Source: Sphingosinicella ginsenosidimutans
Lineage (GTDB): Bacteria; Pseudomonadota; Alphaproteobacteria; Sphingomonadales; Sphingomonadaceae
DNA length: 64,000 bases
Assembly (NCBI RefSeq): GCF_007995055.1
Contig: NZ_VOQQ01000001.1
Span: 1,595,001-1,659,000, forward strand
Direction of reading: 5' to 3'
Position 1 is the first letter of the stretch; every line of letters begins with the position of its first letter. The notes below the pieces were generated by a model. That model had not been told where the DNA came from and did no database searches. It saw only the letters and a program-made list of their open reading frames with translations. Both the position numbers and the translations under genes were made by a program. Positions 34,156 to 44,069 of the stretch are shown here, in pieces.

Positions 34156-34860
34156 ATGAAGCTGCGCCTCCTCGTCCTCTCTCTGGCCGCCGCGCTCGCG
34201 ATGCCCGCCGCCGCGTCGGCGCAGCATCGGCGACCGGCGCCGGCTGCACAGCGCGACTGGACCCGCGTCGTCGTCGCGACGCCGGAGGGCGGCTATCGCA
34301 TGGGCAATCCCAATGCGCCGGTGAAGCTGGTCGAATATGGCTCGATCTCCTGCCCGCATTGCGCGGCCTTCGCCGCCGAAGGCGTGCCGACCGTGCAGGG
34401 CCGGCTCGTCCGATCGGGCCGGCTCAGCTGGGAATATCGCCCCTATCTCCTGTTCCCGACCGATCCCGGCATCTTCCTTCTGCTGCGTTGCCAGGGCGCG
34501 GCAGGCTTCTTCCCTTCGATCGACCGGCTCTATGCGACGCAGGCGACCTGGCAGGCGCCGCTTCGGTCGATGACGGAGGCGCAGCGTCAGGAGCTCCAGG
34601 GGCTGACCGCGCAGCAGCGCATCGTCCGGCTGACGCAGATGACCGGGGTCGACCGTTTCTTCGCGCAGCGCGGGATGAGCGCGGCGCGCATTTCCGCCTG
34701 CCTGTCGGATCAGGGGCAGCTGGACCGATTGCTGAACTGGTCGCGGGTCGCGAGCACCGAGCTGCAGGTCCAGGGAACGCCGACCTTCTTCCTGAACGGC
34801 ACCAAGCTGGACAATGTCTATGACTGGGCGGCGCTCCAGCCGCACCTTCCGGCACCCTAG
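34156..34860 (+). CDS. DsbA-like thiol oxidoreductase (copy 3)
   Basis: A 234-residue exported protein (signal LLVLSLAAALAMPAAASAQ), close to copy 1: GNPNAPVKLVEYGSISCPHC, YRPYLLFPTDPGIFLLLRCQG and cis-Pro QGTPTFFLNG. It is periplasmic and soluble if the signal is cleaved after ASA, unlike the lipoprotein copy 1. It starts 3 bp after copy 2 and ends 24 bp before smc, so all three copies probably share the smc transcript. Confidence 0.9.
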   Translation: MKLRLLVLSLAAALAMPAAASAQHRRPAPAAQRDWTRVVVATPEGGYRMGNPNAPVKLVEYGSISCPHCAAFAAEGVPTVQGRLVRSGRLSWEYRPYLLFPTDPGIFLLLRCQGAAGFFPSIDRLYATQATWQAPLRSMTEAQRQELQGLTAQQRIVRLTQMTGVDRFFAQRGMSAARISACLSDQGQLDRLLNWSRVASTELQVQGTPTFFLNGTKLDNVYDWAALQPHLPAP

Positions 34861-34884
34861 GTTCGGCGCGGGGGTAGGGCTCAG

Positions 34885-37800
34885 GTGAAGGTCAGGCGGC
34901 TCAAGCTTTCGGGTTTCAAGAGCTTCGTCGAGCCAGCCGAGCTGTCGGTCGAGCCGGGCCTGACCGGCGTCGTCGGACCGAACGGCTGCGGCAAATCCAA
35001 TGTGCTCGAGGCGATCCGCTGGGTGATGGGCGAATCGAGCCCCAAATCGATGCGCGGCGCCGGCATGGACGATGTGATCTTCGCCGGCACCGCGCTCCGT
35101 CCCGCCCGCGATTTCGCCGAGGTCTCGCTGCTTGTGGAGCGCGACGCCGGCGACGCGCAGGGGGAAGGCGCCCTTCCGGCCGGCGAGATCGAGGTCACCC
35201 GCCGGATCGAGCGCGGCGCCGGTTCCGCCTATCGCGTCAACGGCCGCGACGTGCGGGCCAAGGACGTCGCCCTGCTCTTCGCGGATGCCGCCACCGGCGC
35301 CCATTCGCCGGCGCTCGTCAGCCAGGGCCGGATCAGCGCGGTCATCGCTGCCAAGCCCACCGAGCGGCGCGCGATGCTGGAGGAGGCGGCGGGGATTTCC
35401 GGGCTCCACGTCCGCCGCAAGGATGCCGAGCAGAAGCTGCGCGCGGCCGAGGCCAATCTGGTGCGTCTCGACGAGGTGCTCGGCGACATGGAGCAGCGCG
35501 CCGCCGCGCTGAAGCGCCAGGCACGGGCGGCGGAACGCTACCGCAAGCTTTCCGACGATATCCGCCTTGCCGAGGGGCGGCTCGTTTTCGCCCGCTGGCG
35601 CGAGGCCGCCGAAGCCGCCGCCGCCGCGACGCTGGAGGCCGAGCGCGCCGATGCCGCCGTGCATGCCGCCGCCGAGGCCCAGCGCGCCGCGGCCGCCCAT
35701 CAGACTGCGGCTGCGACCGCCTTGGCTGATCATCGCCGGGCTGCCGAGCAGGCGCGCGAGCGGGCCTCCGAACTCGGCCACAAGCTTGCCGGCCTGAATG
35801 CCGAGCGGGACAATGTGCGCCGGCGCATCGACGAACTCGCGGTGCGACGCCGCACGCTTGTCACCGATCATGCGCGCGAGGCGGCGCTTCGCGACGATGC
35901 CGCCGCCGCTTTGGCGCGGCTGGAGGAGGAACGCGCCGCGATCGCCGCGCGCCTCGCCGACGCCGATCAGCGGCGGGCGACGATCGACATCCGCACTGTC
36001 GAGCAGGAGGACAAGGCCCGCGCCGCCGAAAGCGCGCTCGGCAAGGCGCAGGCGCAGCAGGCCGCCGAGCAGGCCGAGGCCCGGGTCGCGCGCGCCGCGC
36101 TCGAGGCCGCCCGGCAGAAGCTGGCCCGCGCCGAGGCGGAAGCGCAGCGGATCGGGGCGCAGGTCGCCGCGCTCGGCGAAATGCAGCCATTGCTTGCCGC
36201 GCTCGAAGAGGCGCGGGCGGGCCGCGAGGCCGCCGAGGCTGAGCTCGCCGAAGCCGGCGCGGCGATCGCGGCCGCGGAGGCGCAGCGCCAGGCCGCCGCA
36301 GCCGCCCGCGACGCCGCCGAGAGCGAGGCCGCCGCCGCCAGGGCCGCGCGCGCCGCGCTCGAATCGGAGGCGAAGGCCCTCCTGAGGGCGGTCGAGGACA
36401 GCGCCGGATCGGATCGGGCGATCGCCCATGTCCGCGCCGCGCCCGGCTATGAGCGCGCGCTCGCCGCCGCGCTCGGCGAGGATCTGGACGCCGCGTTGAG
36501 CGGCGATTCGCCGCGACGCTGGACGGGCACCGATCCTGGCGCCGACGATCCCGCGCTTCCCGCCGGCGCGACCGCGCTCGCGGAGCATGTCGATGCGCCC
36601 GCTGCGCTTCGTCGCCGCCTCCTCCAGATCGCGGTGGCCGAGGCCGACGAGGGCCAGCCGCTCGCCGTCGGCCAGCGGCTCGTGACGATCGACGGCCGGC
36701 TGCGCCGCTGGGACGGCTATGTGGCGAGCGGGCTCGGCGCCGCCGCGGCCGAACGGCTGATCCGGGTCAACCGCCTGTCCGCGATCGAACAGGCGCTGCC
36801 CGGTGCGACCAGGGCGGTCGAGGCCGCGGAGACCGCCGCGGCGGACGCGCGCACGGCAATGGAGCAGGCGCGCGCCGCCGCCGATGCCGCCCGCCGGACC
36901 GAAGCCGAGGCTTCGGCGCGGATCCGCGAGGCCGGCCGGGCGGAAGACAATGCGCGCAACGAGATCGAGCGGCTGGAACTGCGCCGCACCGGGCTCACCG
37001 AGCGGGCCGAGGCGGCCGAGGCCGATCTCCGGGCCGCCACCGCGGCGCGCGACGAGGCGGAGGCGCATTGGGCGACGCTTCCCGACACCGCCGCGACCGA
37101 GGCAGTCGTCGCGGAGCTTCGCGCCGCGGCGGAAGCCGCCGCCGCCGCGCTGGCCGAGGTCCGGGCCGAGGCGGCCACCCATGCGCGCGACGTCGCCGCC
37201 GATCGGCAGCGCGCCGAAGCCGCGGCGAAGGAGCAGGCCGATTGGCGCGCTCGCGCGGCCGAGGCCGAAAGGCGCGACTCCGAATTCGCCCGCCGCACCG
37301 CCGAAGCGGAGGCCGAGGCGGCGCGGCTTGCCGAAGCGCCGGCATCGCTCGACCTCAAGATCGCCACGCTCGCCGCCGAGGCCGACGAGGCCGCCGGCGC
37401 CGCCCGCGCCGCGGCGGAGGCGGAGCGCGAAAGCGAGGCGCTGCTGCGGGCCGCGGAGGCGAAGCTGGCGGAGGCCGGCGAGACGCTCGCCGCCTGCCGC
37501 GAGGCGCGCGCCGGCGCCGCCGCCCGTGCCGAGGCGCAGGAATCGCGCCGGATCGAGATGGCACGGATTTCGGGCGAGAAGTTCGAATGTCCGCCGCCGC
37601 TGCTCGGCGAAAAGCTCGGGTTCGACGAGGCGGGCGTGGCCGAGGTCGCGGTCGAATCCGGCCGGCTCGATCGACTGGTCCAGGATCGCGAACGGATCGG
37701 CCCGGTCAATCTGGTCGCCGAAGCGGAGCTGACCGAGCTCGAGGACAGCCGGATTTCGAGCCAGGCCGAACGCGAGGAGCTCGGCCAGGCGATCCACCGC

Positions 37801-38322
37801 CTGCGCGGATCGATCGGCAGCCTCAACCGCGAGGGCCGCGCCCGCCTCCTCGCCGCATTCGAGGAAGTGGATCGCCATTTCCGGAGCCTTTTCACCACCC
37901 TGTTCGAAGGCGGTCAGGCGCATCTGGAGCTGGTCGAATCCGATGATCCGCTGGAGGCGGGGCTGGAAATCCTCGCCCAGCCGCCGGGCAAGCGGCTCGC
38001 GACCCTGACCTTGCTCTCCGGCGGTGAGCAGGCGCTCACCGCGGTCGCGCTGATCTTCGCCTTGTTCCTGACCAATCCGGCGCCGATCTGCGTCCTCGAC
38101 GAGGTCGATGCGCCGCTCGACGATGCGAATATCGAGCGCTTCTGCGACCTTCTGGACCGGATGACCGGCGAAACCGACACGCGCTACCTGATCGTCACCC
38201 ACAATGCGGTGACGATGAGCCGGATGCACCGCCTGTTCGGGGTGACGATGGTCGAAAAGGGAGTCAGCCGGCTGGTCAGCGTCGATCTTGGCGGGGCGGA
38301 AAGGCTGCTGGCGGCGGAATAG
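34885..38322 (+). CDS. smc: Chromosome partition ATPase SMC
   Basis: SMC dimers with ScpA/B organise and segregate the chromosome. The 1145-residue protein has Walker A GPNGCGKSN (residues 32-40), long Ala/Glu/Arg-rich coiled coils, a hinge around residues 490-600 (AIAHVRAAPGYERALAAALG), the ABC signature LSGGEQALTAVAL and Walker B ICVLDEVDAPLDD near the C-terminus. The start is GTG 34885 after GGGGGTAGGG, beginning VKVRRLKLSGFKSF as in the family. It is somewhat short through its coiled coils but complete. Confidence 0.97.
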   Translation: MKVRRLKLSGFKSFVEPAELSVEPGLTGVVGPNGCGKSNVLEAIRWVMGESSPKSMRGAGMDDVIFAGTALRPARDFAEVSLLVERDAGDAQGEGALPAGEIEVTRRIERGAGSAYRVNGRDVRAKDVALLFADAATGAHSPALVSQGRISAVIAAKPTERRAMLEEAAGISGLHVRRKDAEQKLRAAEANLVRLDEVLGDMEQRAAALKRQARAAERYRKLSDDIRLAEGRLVFARWREAAEAAAAATLEAERADAAVHAAAEAQRAAAAHQTAAATALADHRRAAEQARERASELGHKLAGLNAERDNVRRRIDELAVRRRTLVTDHAREAALRDDAAAALARLEEERAAIAARLADADQRRATIDIRTVEQEDKARAAESALGKAQAQQAAEQAEARVARAALEAARQKLARAEAEAQRIGAQVAALGEMQPLLAALEEARAGREAAEAELAEAGAAIAAAEAQRQAAAAARDAAESEAAAARAARAALESEAKALLRAVEDSAGSDRAIAHVRAAPGYERALAAALGEDLDAALSGDSPRRWTGTDPGADDPALPAGATALAEHVDAPAALRRRLLQIAVAEADEGQPLAVGQRLVTIDGRLRRWDGYVASGLGAAAAERLIRVNRLSAIEQALPGATRAVEAAETAAADARTAMEQARAAADAARRTEAEASARIREAGRAEDNARNEIERLELRRTGLTERAEAAEADLRAATAARDEAEAHWATLPDTAATEAVVAELRAAAEAAAAALAEVRAEAATHARDVAADRQRAEAAAKEQADWRARAAEAERRDSEFARRTAEAEAEAARLAEAPASLDLKIATLAAEADEAAGAARAAAEAERESEALLRAAEAKLAEAGETLAACREARAGAAARAEAQESRRIEMARISGEKFECPPPLLGEKLGFDEAGVAEVAVESGRLDRLVQDRERIGPVNLVAEAELTELEDSRISSQAEREELGQAIHRLRGSIGSLNREGRARLLAAFEEVDRHFRSLFTTLFEGGQAHLELVESDDPLEAGLEILAQPPGKRLATLTLLSGGEQALTAVALIFALFLTNPAPICVLDEVDAPLDDANIERFCDLLDRMTGETDTRYLIVTHNAVTMSRMHRLFGVTMVEKGVSRLVSVDLGGAERLLAAE

Positions 38323-38331
38323 CCGTCGCGC

Positions 38332-39522
38332 TCATTCCGCCGGCTGGACCGCAGGCCGAACCTTCGCCGTCCGCCGCCGCGATTTCAGCTTCGCGCGCCA
38401 GCCGCGGTTCCTCAGCCACATGATGATCCCGGTCACCGCGAGCGCAGCCGGGATGACCCCGCCGAGAAAGATCAGCGTCTGCCAGACCGGGCCCATGCCC
38501 GTGCCGTCGTGCCAGCGGCGCATCAGCCGCGCATTGGTCTCGGGCCTTGGCGGGCGCGGCGGCGTGACCTCGCCGGTCGCATCGTCGACGCCATATTCGG
38601 CGGGCGGGGCATCGTCGCGGGCGAAGGCGATCCTCCACCTCGGGCTCTGGTCGGTCGGCCAGGCGATCGTGGCGAGCGCCCCGTCGGGGTGCGCCGCCGC
38701 CAGCGCCGCATCGACGGTCAGGCGGGGCGATTCCAGGGGCCGCGCGCGGGCGGCGCGCGCCCGGTCCGGCGGCCCATCGCCGCCGCGCGGCGCCGCGGCC
38801 TCGAACCGGCCGAAGAATTGCGGGAATGAAATCCACGCCCCGGTGAAGGACAGCATCGCGAGCGGCAGCAGGATCCAGAAGCCGATCAGGTGATGCAGGT
38901 TCGCGCTGGTCGAATTCTGGCGCCGCCAGCGAAAGCCCCGCCGAACGCTGCCCGCGACCGGCCACCACAGCCAAAGCCCCGTGAGGCAGGAGAGGAGCAT
39001 CGCGACACCGACGACGCCGACGATCGTGCGGCCCCAGCCGGGCACCATGAAGCTGCCGTGGATTCGGTGGAGCACCCGGATCAGGCCGGAATTGCTGTCC
39101 GCGACGTCGAGCACGCGGCCGCTGCCGGGATCGATCCACACATTGGTGCGCCGCGGCGGGCCGGCGGGTGCGGCGCCGTCACCACCACCGCCGCGGCGGG
39201 CGCCCGGCCGATCCCGCGGGCCTGCCTTGGCGGCGCTCGCGACGATCGGGCCGCCCTCTTCCCCGGGGTAGCGGATCGACACCAGCCGCTCGTCGGCGCC
39301 GATCGCGGCGCGCGCCGCCGCTTCATAGGCCGACGGCGGCAGGCCTGGCGCGCCCGTCACCGCATAGCGGCCCGGGTTGATGACCTTGTCCAGCGCCCCG
39401 TCCCAGACGAGGGCCGCGCCGCTGACGCAAAGCGGGATGATGAGAATGGCAAGGATCAGCCCGATCCACTTGTGGACCTGAAGCCACCAGCCGCGAAGGC
39501 GCAATGTCGTCGATTGTCGCAC
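38332..39522 (-). CDS. PepSY-associated membrane protein, iron-linked
   Basis: A 396-residue protein with four membrane segments (LQVHKWIGLILAILIIPLCVSGAALVWDG as the first, shown by VHKWIGLILAI and IPLCVSGAALV) and PepSY-type periplasmic parts. Paired His residues (VHKW, HRIHGSF, LHHLIGFW) suit haem binding, as in siderophore-linked ferric reductases. The start is placed at GTG 39522 after GGGGAAAG; GTG 39534 is also in frame. A Fur-like site lies 38 bp upstream. With the receptor and PKHD hydroxylase genes it probably reduces imported ferric siderophore. Confidence 0.85.
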   Translation of the reverse strand: MRQSTTLRLRGWWLQVHKWIGLILAILIIPLCVSGAALVWDGALDKVINPGRYAVTGAPGLPPSAYEAAARAAIGADERLVSIRYPGEEGGPIVASAAKAGPRDRPGARRGGGGDGAAPAGPPRRTNVWIDPGSGRVLDVADSNSGLIRVLHRIHGSFMVPGWGRTIVGVVGVAMLLSCLTGLWLWWPVAGSVRRGFRWRRQNSTSANLHHLIGFWILLPLAMLSFTGAWISFPQFFGRFEAAAPRGGDGPPDRARAARARPLESPRLTVDAALAAAHPDGALATIAWPTDQSPRWRIAFARDDAPPAEYGVDDATGEVTPPRPPRPETNARLMRRWHDGTGMGPVWQTLIFLGGVIPAALAVTGIIMWLRNRGWRAKLKSRRRTAKVRPAVQPAE

Positions 39523-39559
39523 GTCTTTCCCCACTCGAATCGGGGCGCACCTAAAAGCT

Positions 39560-39577
39560 AATGAGAATGGATTGCAA
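39560..39577 (-). promoter_or_regulatory. Fur-like operator upstream of the PepSY gene
   Basis: AATGAGAATGGATTGCAA matches the site before the TonB receptor (ATTGAGAATGAATTGCAA when read the same way) at 16 of 18 positions. It lies in the 78-bp spacer before the PepSY start, in an AT-rich island. The shared sequence and the iron-related genes point to Fur or a related iron regulator. Confidence 0.65.
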
Positions 39578-39600
39578 CAAGAGACTTGTATCGACCTGTC

Positions 39601-40284
39601 TCAGCTGTCCGCCCAGCGCCGCAGGAGATTGTGATAGACGCCGGTCAGCCGGATGATCTCCGCATCATCCTGGCCGCGCTCCGCCGCGATTGCCTGGATC
39701 GACCGGTCGAGATCGAAGAGGATGGTGCGCGCGGCATCGTCGCGGACCATCGACTGGATCCAGAAGAAGCTGGCAACCCGCGCGCCGCGCGTCACCGGTT
39801 CGACCCGATGGAGGCTGGAGGCGGGATAGAGGATCAGGTGGCCGGCGGGCAGCTTGACCTTGTGGACGCCCAAAATGTCTTCGACCACCAGCTCGCCGCC
39901 GTCATAGGCCGCCGGGTCCTCGAGGAAGAGCGTTGCCGAGAGGTCGGATCGCACCCGGAACTCGCTGGCGCGGTGGATCCGCACGGCATTGTCGACATGG
40001 GTCCCGAACCGGTCGCCGCCCGCATAGCGATTGAAGAGGGGCGGGAAGATTTTCAGCGGCAGCGCCGCCGCGATGAACAAGGGCGATCGGCCCAGCGCAT
40101 CCAGCACGATCCGCCCCGCCTCGCGCGCCGCCGGCGAATCTTCGGGAAGCTGCATGTTCTTCTTGGCAAGCGCGGACTGATGACCGGAGGTCGCATTGCC
40201 GTCCACCCAGTCGCCGGCGTCGACAACGGCCCGCACGCGCGCCACCGCGTCCGCGTCGAGCAGGTCGGGAATGGCGAGCATCAT
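39601..40284 (-). CDS. PKHD-type Fe(II)/2-oxoglutarate hydroxylase (PiuC/YbiX-like)
   Basis: A 227-residue oxygenase of the PKHD group found beside siderophore receptors. The iron ligands are in [10 protein letters not shown] (HxD) and SLHRVEPV (distal His), and the 2-oxoglutarate Arg follows in [27 protein letters not shown] and [11 protein letters not shown] open the protein. Two adjacent ATG codons (40284, 40281) are candidate starts, neither with a clear ribosome binding site. It lies 64 bp after the receptor gene on the same strand. Its substrate is not known. Confidence 0.9.
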   Translation of the reverse strand: MMLAIPDLLDADAVARVRAVVDAGDWVDGNATSGHQSALAKKNMQLPEDSPAAREAGRIVLDALGRSPLFIAAALPLKIFPPLFNRYAGGDRFGTHVDNAVRIHRASEFRVRSDLSATLFLEDPAAYDGGELVVEDILGVHKVKLPAGHLILYPASSLHRVEPVTRGARVASFFWIQSMVRDDAARTILFDLDRSIQAIAAERGQDDAEIIRLTGVYHNLLRRWADS

Positions 40285-40348
40285 CGTGCAGATTCGATCG
40301 CGGCCGTCGGCATGGCCTCGAACCTGCACGTATGGCGAGCCAATGTCA

Positions 40349-42715
40349 TCAGAACGAGTAGTTGAGGCTGAACACCGCCGATCGCGATTCTCCCGGCGCC
40401 GCCCATCCGCCGCTGATTCCCGTCGCGCTCACATTGCTGCGGATGGCGGTGAAATAGCGGGCGTTGAAGAGATTCTGGATGTTGACCTGCGCGCTGAGTC
40501 CGTGCCGGATTTCCCAAGCGAAGAACAGGCGATGCACCCAGTAATCATGCGACCGGAACTGGACCGGGGTGGCAAGCAGGCTCTGGTTCAGCGCGAAGCT
40601 GCCCTGGTAGGTGAAGCCGTAGCCGACCTGGAGCCCGAACGGCAGCCGATAGGTGGTGAACAGGCTCCCCGAATGGCGCGGCGTCTGGACGAGCTGGTCG
40701 CCGCGCGCGGGATCGGGCAAGGCCGGGCTGTTGACCCCGGCGCAGGTCCCGGCCGCGTTGGTGACTCCGGGCTGCGACAGGCACAGGTCCGAAACGCTCT
40801 GCAGGACCTCGCTGTCGAGATAGGTATAATTGGCGAAGATCGACCAGTTGCGGGTGATGTTGCCGGTGATGCCGAGCGCGATCCCGTCGACCCGCGCGCG
40901 TCCGTCGAGGACCTGGATGGTCGGCTGGACCGGATCGTTGGAGGCGATGCGGAAATTGGTGCGCTCGTTGCGGAACAGGGCGGCGGTCAGCTGGAGCCGG
41001 CGATGGACCAGGTCGATCTTGCCGCCGATCTCGTAGCTGCGCGCCGTCTCCGGGGCGACCTCGCAGCTCGCGTCGCAACCGGTCCGAACGCTGTTCGAAC
41101 TCGGCGTGCGCGAATTGGCGAGCGCGACATAGAGGCTGGCGTTGGCGATCGGATGGAAGACGAGGCCGGCGCGCCAGGAGAAGAGGTTGTCGTTTGAGCG
41201 CTGGTCGGCGCCGCGCGCATAGACCGATCCGGTCGCCGGCGTCGAATAGGTGTCGGCGCGAAAGACGTTGCGGACGTTCTCGTAGCGAAGCGCGCCGTTG
41301 ATCTCGAACATCGGCCCGATCTCGAGCGTGTCGAAGACATAGCCGGCGACATCGCGCGAATGGCCGTATGAGATGCCGGTGAGAATGCGGTTCACCGGGC
41401 CGGTCCAGGTCGTGTCGGTGGGATCGCCGATCGCGATCGGCGGCTGCGCGATCACGTTGCCGGCGGCATCGCGAAGGAGCTGCGCGATCTCGATCCGGTA
41501 ATCCTCCTGCGTGAACGATCCGCCGATCACCAGCGTGTTGTGGATGCCGCCCGCCGTGCCGGCTTCAAGATGAAGATCGGTCTGGTTGTAGAAGAGCTGG
41601 TTCAGCTGGTCGCGCTCCAGCCCGCGCGGGCCGCTCGGCGTGTAGAAGCCGGGCGTGGCGCACGGATTGCCGAGCGCGTCGCCGCCGCCGGGGAGGCACC
41701 AGCCGGTTCCGTTGACCGCGCTTTGCGGCGCCGACGTGCGGGTCGGCTGGGCCACGCGCTGCCAGCGGGTGAGGTTGCGGATCGTCACCCGGTCGCTGAA
41801 GCGATGGTCGAACGTCGCGGTCAGCCGGTCGAGCGCGATCCGCTGGCGATCGAGATTCTCGATCCCGAAATAGCTCGAATCGTCGATCCCGGGCAGCGGC
41901 CCGCCGACCGAGGCATAATAAGGCACGCCATAGACCGGGATATTGTTGTCGCGCTGATGGACGTAAGCGAGGGTCAGGCTGGTCGGCGAATCGATGCCGA
42001 TCGTGATCGCCGGCGCGAAACCCCAGCGGCGATTGCGCTCGACGTCGCGGCCCGGAATGTCGTTGCGGTGAACCATGGCGTTGAGCCGCACCGCGATCAG
42101 ATCGTTCAGCCGGACGTTCGTGTCGATCGTCGCGCGCCAGTAATCGTCGGTGCCGACGCCGGCGGTGAGGAGGGTTTCGCTGCGCGGCTGCGGCACTTTC
42201 GAAACGAGGTTGATCGTGCCGCCGACGCTGCCGCCGCCGCCGAACACGGAATTGGCGCCGTTATACACCTCGATCTGTTGCAGGTTGAACGGATCGGAGC
42301 GGCTGTACTGCGCCGAATCGCGCACCCCGTCGACGGTCACGTCATTGTCGGCGGTGTAGCCGCGCAGGTTGATCTTGTCGCCGAAGCCGCCGCCGCCTTC
42401 ACCGGCGCCGAAGGTGATGCCCGGCAGCGTCGACAGCGCATCGCGAAGGCTGAGCAGGTTCTGCTGGCGGATCGTCTCGGCGTTGAGGACGGTGATCGTC
42501 TGCGGCGTGGCGAGCAGGTCCGCGGTCTGCTTCGGCGATTCCAGTCGCTGCGCCTCGCGCGTCCCGGTGACCAGAATCGGCTGGTCGACGACATTGCTTT
42601 GCGCGACGTCGCCCTCGGCGGCGCAGGCCGGCGAGGTGAGGAAGCCGACGGCGCCGAGGGCGAGAAAGAGAGGTGCGCCGATCGCCGCGCGGGAAGCCGG
42701 ATTCGAAACGTCCAC
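40349..42715 (-). CDS. TonB-dependent siderophore receptor
   Basis: A 788-residue outer-membrane receptor. After a signal peptide ([19 protein letters not shown]) come a TonB-box region ([11 protein letters not shown]), the plug ([47 protein letters not shown]) and a 22-strand-type barrel ending in aromatic NYSF. It belongs with the Fiu/FhuE-like catecholate and hydroxamate receptors. The start is GTG 42715 after AAGGGG; residues upstream are not signal-like. A Fur-like palindrome lies 68 bp upstream. It heads the receptor-PKHD-PepSY block. Confidence 0.94.
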   Translation of the reverse strand: MDVSNPASRAAIGAPLFLALGAVGFLTSPACAAEGDVAQSNVVDQPILVTGTREAQRLESPKQTADLLATPQTITVLNAETIRQQNLLSLRDALSTLPGITFGAGEGGGGFGDKINLRGYTADNDVTVDGVRDSAQYSRSDPFNLQQIEVYNGANSVFGGGGSVGGTINLVSKVPQPRSETLLTAGVGTDDYWRATIDTNVRLNDLIAVRLNAMVHRNDIPGRDVERNRRWGFAPAITIGIDSPTSLTLAYVHQRDNNIPVYGVPYYASVGGPLPGIDDSSYFGIENLDRQRIALDRLTATFDHRFSDRVTIRNLTRWQRVAQPTRTSAPQSAVNGTGWCLPGGGDALGNPCATPGFYTPSGPRGLERDQLNQLFYNQTDLHLEAGTAGGIHNTLVIGGSFTQEDYRIEIAQLLRDAAGNVIAQPPIAIGDPTDTTWTGPVNRILTGISYGHSRDVAGYVFDTLEIGPMFEINGALRYENVRNVFRADTYSTPATGSVYARGADQRSNDNLFSWRAGLVFHPIANASLYVALANSRTPSSNSVRTGCDASCEVAPETARSYEIGGKIDLVHRRLQLTAALFRNERTNFRIASNDPVQPTIQVLDGRARVDGIALGITGNITRNWSIFANYTYLDSEVLQSVSDLCLSQPGVTNAAGTCAGVNSPALPDPARGDQLVQTPRHSGSLFTTYRLPFGLQVGYGFTYQGSFALNQSLLATPVQFRSHDYWVHRLFFAWEIRHGLSAQVNIQNLFNARYFTAIRSNVSATGISGGWAAPGESRSAVFSLNYSF

Positions 42716-42779
42716 GAAAGCCCCTTGCCTATGTTCTGTATCGGGGCACCCGCTGGCGCCCGTACCTGATAGGGCCCCG

Positions 42780-42802
42780 CTATTGCAATTCATTCTCAAT
42801 AG
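42780..42802 (-). promoter_or_regulatory. Fur-like palindrome upstream of the siderophore receptor
   Basis: CTATTG-N11-CAATAG forms a 23-base dyad containing TTGCAATTCATTCTCAAT, the same core found before the PepSY gene. It lies 65-87 bp before the receptor start, in AT-rich sequence. A Fur-type iron repressor is the likely ligand; a second candidate would be Irr-like control. Confidence 0.68.
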
Positions 42803-42943
42803 TGTCAAGTCAGTTGCGAGCGGTTCGCGAAACGCCAGCGCGGGCCGTCTCCAGATGGACGATTCTCCCCCAATGCTCGTCCATCGCGCCGGCGTGGCAG
42901 CAGCCGCCACGCCGGCGCCTCCCTTCTCAGGACATGCCTGCCA

Positions 42944-43702
42944 TCAACCGGCGCTGGCCCGCCCGGTCCGCGGGCTCCATGCCGGATCGCGAGTCTGCTT
43001 CTCGATCGACGGGACCGGGATCGCCGCGGCGGGATCGATGGCGATGCCGAGATAGTGGGCCACCTCGGCCACCGTGCCCTCCGGATCGGCGAGGGCATCC
43101 TCATAGCAGAGGCGGAGCGGGGTCACCGCGAGATCGCGGAACATCGCCTCCCAGGCCGCGGCCTGCGCGTCGATCCAGCGCATCGCGGTGTCCACCGCAT
43201 CGGCTGAATAAGCGGGGGCGGCGCCGTCCCTTTCCTGCTCCTTGCGCCACACGCCGGACAAAGTTGCGCGGGCATAGGAGGCGGCGTGGGCGTCGCGGTC
43301 CCGGCGGACGAGATAGACGATTCGCTTCGGCCCGCCGCGCGGCAGGAGCAATGCGAGCACGTCATCGAGCAGCGGCGGGTTTGCCGCCACCAGCGCCTCG
43401 AGCTGCGCCGGGAAGCATTTGACCCCGAACACGCCGTTGGGCGAGGTCCGGCGCGCGAGGAGAGATCGCCACAGCTCCTGCTGGAGCGAAGGCGCGCCAT
43501 TGGCGAATGTATAAGGGCCGCCCGCCTCGAAGTTCAGATATTCGAGCGGCGCGCCGAGACAGCCAGTGGCCCAGAGCCCGTGGCTCAGCCAGGTGCTGCC
43601 GGTCCGCGGCACGGTGGCAAGCATCCAGGGCGTCGTCGGCGGACCGCGCCAGCGCGGGAAATCGAACTTGCCCTCGTATCCCGTATCCAGCCCTGTCAGC
43701 AT
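42944..43702 (-). CDS. Stf0-family sulfotransferase
   Basis: A 252-residue PAPS-dependent sulfotransferase. The 5'-phosphosulfate loop is VPRTGSTWLSHGL (near residue 31), the 3'-phosphate site is LVRRDRDAHAASYARA, and LRLCYEDALADPEGTVAEVAHYLGI is the C-terminal family stretch. Relatives sulfate trehalose glycolipids in mycobacteria; here the acceptor, perhaps a glycolipid or polysaccharide, is unknown. ATG 43702 follows GGGAGG. It lies upstream of the iron block on the same strand, separated by 228 bp containing the Fur-like site. Confidence 0.85.
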   Translation of the reverse strand: MLTGLDTGYEGKFDFPRWRGPPTTPWMLATVPRTGSTWLSHGLWATGCLGAPLEYLNFEAGGPYTFANGAPSLQQELWRSLLARRTSPNGVFGVKCFPAQLEALVAANPPLLDDVLALLLPRGGPKRIVYLVRRDRDAHAASYARATLSGVWRKEQERDGAAPAYSADAVDTAMRWIDAQAAAWEAMFRDLAVTPLRLCYEDALADPEGTVAEVAHYLGIAIDPAAAIPVPSIEKQTRDPAWSPRTGRASAG

Positions 43703-43753
43703 TACGCCTCCCGGCACCGACGCTAAAGCGCGCAGTCCGCCCTGCCTAGCGGG

Positions 43754-43993
43754 CTATTGCGCGTTGGCGGCGAGCCTGGGGCTCGGCGGCAGGCCGGCCC
43801 GGGCGCGGGTTTCGGCCGCGGCGGCGCGGGCGGCATTCTCGTTCTTCTGGGCGATATGGTTGAGCACCGTCGGCGAGACCGGCGGATCCACCCTCGGCCC
43901 CGATCCGCGACCGACCAAGGCGATCCCGACCAGCGCAACCATCAACATCACGCCGGCGAGAATCCGCATTCGGCGAAGCTCGTGGGGTTTCAC
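43754..43993 (-). CDS. Small single-span membrane protein
   Basis: A 79-residue hypothetical protein. After MKPHELRR comes one membrane segment (ILAGVMLMVALVGIALVG) and an Ala/Arg-rich tail with PPVSPTVLNHIAQKNENAARA. GTG 43993 is given; ATG 43969 is the alternative, and neither has a clear ribosome binding site. It lies between the sulfotransferase and M20 genes on the same strand. No function is assigned. Confidence 0.5.
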   Translation of the reverse strand: MKPHELRRMRILAGVMLMVALVGIALVGRGSGPRVDPPVSPTVLNHIAQKNENAARAAAAETRARAGLPPSPRLAANAQ

Positions 43994-44069
43994 GTGGCGG
44001 ATTCCGGCGCTCGTTGCGGACTGGTCATGCGCCCTACAGCGCGCGGGCCGGGCCGGTGGTTCCGCGCGT

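Noticed and set aside
33361..38229. A 1622-codon antisense open frame across the DsbA-like genes and smc
   Set aside because: It is the mirror of smc and two DsbA-like genes on the other strand, whose motifs are unambiguous; its Gly/Arg-rich translation has no domain.
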